From contig CM040123.1 in assembly GCA_022559845.1 (NCBI GenBank), positions 295,852,642 through 295,916,641 of the forward strand: 64,000 nucleotides of DNA, read 5' to 3'. Below, one piece after another: positions 58,110 to 64,000 of the stretch (its first letter is position 1; every line of letters begins with the position of its first letter). The notes below the pieces were generated by a model that was not told where the DNA came from, ran no database searches, and saw only the letters and a program-made list of their open reading frames with translations. The translations under genes were made by a program, and so were the position numbers. Origin of the DNA: Amorphophallus konjac (Eukaryota; Streptophyta; Magnoliopsida; Alismatales; Araceae).

Positions 58110-60979
58110 TCTCAGTTAATCTCTGTTCATTCTGTATTTGGTTCCTTGTTATCAGGGCCTCTGTGCCTTAACGAGGGAGTTCTATCCTTCGTCTCTCTTC
58201 CTTGTATTCTTCTTCGTCCAGTTTGGTGTCTGTCGCTCCTCCATCTAGAGGAATCTTCAAGTCCTTGTTATCCTCTCCCTTTTACCCTGACAAGTGAGGA
58301 ATACAAAGCTCGTGCTGATCAAAGCTCGATGATCAAGATCGCTTCAGGACGCCGCTTTTCCGTTCCATGGATTCGCAAGGTATCTTTATTTTGTGCAAGA
58401 ACATGCTATTATTGCTATCATTTTTATTTCTCCTACACATGGTTATAATGTGGTTTCCTCAACACGTTTTGAGCGGCTTTAGTTCATTAAGTTTGGTTAG
58501 TTCAAGTCAAGCTGCTTCTGCAGCATCCTTAGGCTGGTGATAACTTCGTGTTAGGAGTCTAGTTTCTTTCCCTGAATGTTGAGGGTGACCTTTGAGTATG
58601 GATTTTTTCACACACTACACGGCGAGCCATAGCATATCTCTCTAAGACACACCGTTGCTGCTTTGGCCATACTTTGGGTATGCACGAAGGTCTTTTCTCT
58701 TCTCTGCTAGGCCAAGTGCAGGGGCAAGAGATTGATGGATAAGATGACTAACCTAGGCGCTCCCTAGTACGAGAGAGGTCTCAAATAGGGGCAGTCTTGA
58801 CCCTCAAAAGTGAGCTTACATGCTATATCTAGCTAATAAGGGCTACCAAAATGAGAAAATAAATCAATGCAAAATTATGAATCAAAGGCATGGCAAGAGT
58901 CGCAGTACAGTTCCCCGCGGGACGTCATGAGCCAGGTCGCATGCGTGCCTGATAAATATGGGTCTAAAAATCAAAGACACAAAGCCCCGACGCAACAGGC
59001 TATCTCCTTGAGGGGTAGTGCCCTAGAAGGAATTCGAGCCCTAATATCTCCCATCCTACACGAAGCTGGTCTCCAATTTTCCTTTTGCTTCTCCCTCTTA
59101 GGCTGGGTTGTATCCCGAGTATGGTCTTAGTAGGGGCACCATTCTTTACAAGCGGTTGGTTGTGGCAAGTCACCCTCACATGCACGCCCTGGTTAAGGGA
59201 CGCCTTTAATGAAAGGGGTAGGATCGACAATCCCTGACTAGTAGTTTGAGCCCGTCTTTAGGTACTGCGGATTGCTATATCAAAATCTAACAAAAATAAA
59301 AAAAATCAAATATTACCAAAAGTCTAAAAAAAATCAAATACTTCAAAAAAAGTCCAAAAAAATGAAATACTATTGAAAATCTAAAAAAATCAAAGAAAAT
59401 AAGAAGAAAAGAGAAGAAAAATTATTACAAAAAAAAATCTGAAAAACTGTGTCTTTCTCATGCATTTGCATTTGTTTTAAGGACAGATGCATAATCCATT
59501 TGCTAAGTGTGCAGGATGCAGGTGTTCAAGTTTCCTCTCTTCATCCCTCGTTCTGCATCATGTCCATATCTTCAATCTGTTCTCTCTTCGTCAATCTTAC
59601 TTCTCGATCTGTTATGAACTTGATCATATCTTTATGAGAGGGCTTTGCCTCACGATTATGAACTTGGCGATTCTGCTTCATCCGATCTTGGGTTGATTGA
59701 AGTGGATATTTGTCATGCCTTTTGTCCCGCCGTGTCCTTGTCACGTGTTTATGTCCCACCGTGTTGTCCCACACATGTTATTTTATCCCTCACCACATGT
59801 TATTAGTTGTCTTGTATATGTTGTTAGTCGTCCCTTTGTGTCTCATGTTCTTATCCCAACCGTGTGGTTATCCCTCATGTTCTTGTCCCAACCGTGCGTT
59901 GTCCCGCCGCGTGGGTATCTTGTCACACCATGTTCATGCATGCATGTTGTCTGTTCATGCCATTGTATATGTGCTCGTTTGTCGTGGTTATGTTATGTTG
60001 CATTTGTCTCCTATTTCATTTGATCGTTATGTTATGTTATCTTTGCTATGTTTATACTTGCTTATTTGTCTTATACATGAAAGTCCATAAAAATCTAGAA
60101 ATGAAAATCCAAAAAGCATGCCGTTTCGTCTGCACAGGTAAGTCAGGTATGGCCTTCTATCCCTATGTCCCTTATTACATTACTATATGGTATCTACGCT
60201 ATATTACTTCGAGAATCAGTTGGTTGTCCGCGTGTTCTAGGATATGATGTTCCCCTTTAACAAAAACAATGATGATCCAAGTTCATTTATTTAATCATTG
60301 GATAGGCCATTAGGTTGGGAAAATTTGGGGAGGATGGTTCTATCTTGCACGCCGTGGTTGCAAATAGTGTCTTGACTCTGATTCTCCCAGCTTAGCAATA
60401 TTATTCTCCAGTATTTTATATTTTATCTTTTCTTTGCATTTATTTTGATGATTTCTTTTATTTTAGCCCAGCATGCATCATACGCATCTTTTGAGCATTC
60501 ATAGCCCATGGTTTGCCTGCTAATGTCCCACCAGTGATGGATGGCTGCACGTTCAGTGTTGAAGTAAGAGGAACGATTCCACTCTAAGTTGGAAGGTTCT
60601 CTCTGGTTTGTTCACTTGGTTTGGTTGATTAAGAGGTCCCCGTCTTGAGTTTTAGTCTGTTTCTTCATTTTTCGCTGCTTATTCCGGTCTCCTCATTGGT
60701 CCAAGGGATTGTGTCCCCCATGAGGTTGATCGTGTGTTTCTTTTTATTTAGTTTAGTTCCTCCAGATTGGTGTCACTTTTAGTCTAGCTATTCATCGTGA
60801 ATGGTTCGAGTTTTTCGGAAGATTCCCATCGCTCATTTGCGAGAAAACGGGTGTCGTTTTACCTTAACGCCTGCTTTTCAGTCCGCTCCGCTTCATCTCC
60901 ACTTCATCTCCATGTTCCATCTCACTTTCGCTTCACCTCCGCTCGCTCCCCTACAAAGAGAACGTTAAGGAGTGGCATC
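58110..60979 (+). other. 3' non-coding region of element E
   Basis: No gene is supported. An A-rich block (59280-59430) is followed by a stretch with repeated GTCCCRCCGTG words (59710-59930) and by the block 60170-60480 that resembles element C. Open frames at 59700-60250 come from the repeated words. Polypurine sequence GTTAAGGAGTGGCATC lies before the LTR. Confidence 0.75.
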
Positions 60980-62726
60980 TGTTGACACCCATTTTTTACC
61001 GATAAGTTGAGTCATTTCTCTTACTCGCATTTGTTGATGCCTCGAGTTATCCATTACTCGTTGGGCTATTTCCAGGCAACATCTTTGGGCCTATTCTATG
61101 GGTAGCCTCCCTCCCTGGCCGAGTCTGTTCAATTCAGGGCTTAATGGGCCTTGGATTTACCTTATTTTCACATTTTTAGGAATTCTAAACGCCCAGGCTT
61201 GCACGATCAGTGCCCAGCCGCTCATCACATAGGCAGTTGAATTTGGGCCGTTCATATATTTTTTGGATATTTAGCTGATTTTCTAAATTTCCACCGACGA
61301 GCTGTAATACGGTCGGGATATAGCCGTTCAACCTCATTGTGCGGTCTGATCTTAGCCGTTCTTCTCCCAGTCGTTGATTTTAAGATAATTATCTTATCCA
61401 TTTTGATTTATCACCGACAGGACATAAGCGGTTGTTCATTGGCCGCTCTTCTGGATGGAAGGTCTACTAGCAGCCGTTCATCTTATGAGAGTCCAACGGC
61501 AGTAGTTTCGGTCAGTTCGATGGGTATTTGAATAATATTATCTATTTATTGAATTTTCACCGACAGGGATGGACGGCCTGGATGTAGCCGCCCAACCTGA
61601 TGAGTGGTCTATCGTATGACCGCGTAACTGCCCGCATCCTGAAGATTTAAGAGATTTTTCTCTCTCCGTTCGTGGATTTATCCCCAACTTCTTTGAACTG
61701 TTTCTTCGCGAATATTGAGTCAATTTTGGTGCCGTTTCTTCTGGTAAAAAGATAATTCAATTATCTTCAACTTTTCTTTCATTATCTCGACCTAAAAACG
61801 CATAGAAACCTCAAATTCGAGCTAAGACTCTAGGTGCTCTATAAATAGACCCTGGAGGCCAGGCTTTGGAGGGGGGGGAGAGATTTTTGGTCGACGGCAA
61901 AGCCCTGCCGAATCGTTCAGTGACCTACCACCAGGGAGGGAGGCCTTTTACGTCCACATAGGCCTCCGGTTCAAGGAGTAGTTGTCCTTTGAGTCATTAG
62001 TACATTTAGTCCCGTTGTTCTTATTTGTTTACATGCATCGCTTCTTCCACGTTTCCCCTAGGTTTTCTTATTCTCATACATCATTCACGCACACCCTCCT
62101 ATGTTTTTGACTCCCCTAGGGGTTTAAAACCCCCCAGGTATCCCCCATTTCATTTAGTCATGTTTATTTCTTTCCGTTCTAGCATTTACTATACTTTATA
62201 GTTCTAACTTCATTTTTTCTTCGTGCTCTACACTTTGTTTCATAGGTTAGCAGCATCCTAAGACGAGGCCCACTTCTTCTGGCCGGTCGGAAGGAGTGGA
62301 GGTTGAGCTCCTACGTTCTGGAGGGTGGTGGCATTGAGCGGTCATGTTCTATCTGTTTGAAGAGTGAAGCGGCTTCCTCCTTGCCGTTCATATATTCCTG
62401 CGGTCATTTCCGCACCGTTCTTCCCCCATCGTTCTTCATCCCACGTTCCACCCAGCACTGACGAGTGGTCTGTCGTTCGGCCATGCGTCTTCACAGGCGG
62501 TTCCGTCAGGGCCACGCATCCCTTCAGTGCTGTTAAAGGCGAGTGTCTCCTTTTTCTTTCCAAGGTACGGCAAGTTCATCACGTTCGGAGCCTTGATGGC
62601 GGTCACACACTCACATCCCTCTATCCCTTCTACTCCCGTTTGGTTTACCTTCATATTCATATTAGTAAAAGGGATTTGAAGGGAGTTTTAAGCTGGTGTG
62701 GAGAAGGTAACCATTTCCTACCAAGA
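60980..62726 (+). repeat. 3' LTR of element E
   Basis: The LTR is 1747 bp and closely matches 41098-42839; the end is CAAGA where the left LTR has CAACA. It is followed directly by target copy cctat at 62727-62731. Confidence 0.93.
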
Positions 62727-63012
62727 CCTATAAGTGCAAAGAGTGTAACTAATGACCACATACCGGAGTATATGCCATGTACTTATAGAAATGACTCTAA
62801 GATGAGAAGAGAATAGTGATAAATCAAGAGTGAATCTCGTTCATCTTAACATTTGAAATATGCATTTAATACAAGAGTATATGGTTTGGCATGAAATTAA
62901 TCTATGTTTAAAAATAATTCCTAAGTGCATAAAGAACATGAAATCCACTAGAATGATCAATAAGTATAACCAAGTGTACGAAAATACCACTTAAAATAGT
63001 GGTGTGACGTCA
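62727..63012. other. Host DNA right of element E
   Basis: About 280 bp of AT-rich DNA with no gene; by position it should continue the element B LTR. A small palindrome CCACTtaaaatAGTGG lies at about 62985-63001, just before the junction with F. Confidence 0.6.
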
Positions 63013-64000
63013 GAGTGGAATCGTTCCTCTTACTTCAACACTGAACGCGCAGCCATCCATCACTGGTGGGACATTAGCAGGCAAACCATGGGCTATGAAT
63101 GCTCAAAAGATGCGTATGATGCATGCTGGGCTAAAATAAAAGAAATCATCAAAATAAATGCAAAGAAAAGATAAAATACAAAATACTGGAGAATAATATT
63201 GCTAAGCTGGGAGAATCAGAGTCAAGACACTATCTGCAACCACGGCGTGCAAGATAGAACCATCCTCCCCAAATTTTCCCAACCTAATGGCCTATCCAAT
63301 GATTAAATAAATGAACTTGGATCATCATTGTTTTTGTTAAAGGGGAACATCAGATCCTAGAACACGCGGACAACCAACTGATTCTCGAAGTAATATAGTG
63401 TAGATACCATATAGTAATGTAATAAGGGACATAGGATAGAAGGCCATACCTGACTTACCTGTGCAGACGAAACGGCATGCTTTTTGGATTTTCATTTCTA
63501 GATTTTTATGGACTTTCATGTATAAGACAAATAAGCAAGTATAAACATAGCAAAGATAACATAACATAACGATCAAATGAAATAGGAGACAAATGCAACA
63601 TAACATAACCACGACAAACGAGCACATATACAATGGCATGAATAGACAACATGCATGCATGAACATGGTGTGACAAGATACCCACGCGGCGGGACAACGC
63701 ACGGTTGGGACAAGAACATGAGGGATAACCACACGGTTGGGATAAGAACATGAGACACAAAGGGACGACTAACAACATATACAAGACAACTAACAACATG
63801 TGGTGAGGGATAAAATAACATGTGTGGGACAACACGGTGGGACATAAACACGTGACAAGGACACGGCGTGACAAAAGGCATGACAAATATCCACTTCAAT
63901 CAACCCAAGATCGGATGAAGCAGAATCGCCAAGTTCATAATCGTGAGGCAAAGCCCTCTCATAAAGATATGATCAAGTTTATAACAGATCGAGAAGTAAG
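63013..64000 (-). mobile_element. Element F: inverted partial copy of the E 3' region
   Basis: This is the reverse complement of about 59597-60585 at very high identity. The match breaks off at 63013, which corresponds to a point about 395 bp before the E 3' LTR, so F lacks its LTR here. It continues beyond the window. It may be a truncated second member of the E family or the result of an inverted duplication. Confidence 0.85.

Larger units (their letters stand above)
41098..62726 (+). mobile_element. Element E: TAT-like Gypsy element with gag but no pol (TR-GAG type), split by D
   Basis: LTRs at 41098-42839 and 60980-62726 begin TGTTGACACCC; the left one ends CAACA and the right one CAAGA. 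The target duplication cctat stands at 41093-41097 and 62727-62731. Without the D insertion the element is about 11.3 kb. It has a TAT-type gag (44073-45686), a long frame of unknown kind (about 46050-58109) and a 2.9-kb 3' region. No protease triad, RT, RNase H or integrase is visible, so it would depend on a partner such as a relative of C, with which it shares primer-site and 3' sequences. Confidence 0.88.

Noticed and set aside
59697..60247. Overlapping plus-strand frames of 108-127 codons, and their minus-strand copies at 63337-63899
   Set aside because: They come from repeated GTCCCRCCGTG words in the 3' non-coding region of E; three overlapping frames are open at once, typical of low-complexity DNA.

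Overview
This is intergenic plant DNA made almost entirely of nested LTR retrotransposons. I see no ordinary host gene, rRNA or tRNA. The lineages present (SIRE/Maximus-type Copia, Tekay-type chromovirus Gypsy, TAT-type Gypsy with two RNase H domains) and the phase-0 GT-AG introns indicate a flowering plant with a repeat-rich genome; the species cannot be read from the window.

Layout. Element B, an old minus-strand Tekay Gypsy, is the outer frame. Its 3' LTR edge is at 13424, its pol runs 13459-13784 and 35300-38450, its gag is 38475-39404 and its 5' LTR starts at 39629. Three insertions split it. Element A is a minus-strand SIRE-type Copia (1-12389, left end outside the window) inside the B 3' LTR. 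Element C is a plus-strand TAT Gypsy of about 21.5 kb (13785-35299) inside B pol. Element E is a plus-strand TAT-like element with gag but no pol (41098-62726, target duplication cctat) in what is probably the B 5' LTR. E is itself split by element D, a plus-strand Copia of the same broad family as A that has lost most of pol (47062-57362, target duplication cgggc). Element F (63013-64000) is an inverted partial copy of the E 3' region.

How the parts work. All gag-pol frames carry stops or frameshifts, so none of the copies looks autonomous. C is the most interesting element. Besides gag, protease with G-patch, RT, two RNase H domains and integrase, its 8.7-kb 3' region holds two antisense spliced genes. 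One (30414 to 26773) can be read as eight exons, all joined in phase 0, coding for a plant-mobile-domain (PMD) protein with an acidic N-terminus and a coiled-coil tail. The other (32517 to 31093) has two exons and an intact PMD/DUF7745-like protein.

The least explained structure is a set of more than fifty 20-22-nt quasi-palindromes (arms of about 7 nt, loop of 5-9 nt, core ACGCC...GGCGT) scattered over the non-coding parts of C: U3, leader, antisense intron and 3' region. E and the LTRs of B carry a parallel set with the core CGGTC...GACCG, and the Copia LTRs carry a dense array of AAGTCTRTACA. In each family the motif array lies upstream of the LTR TATA box.
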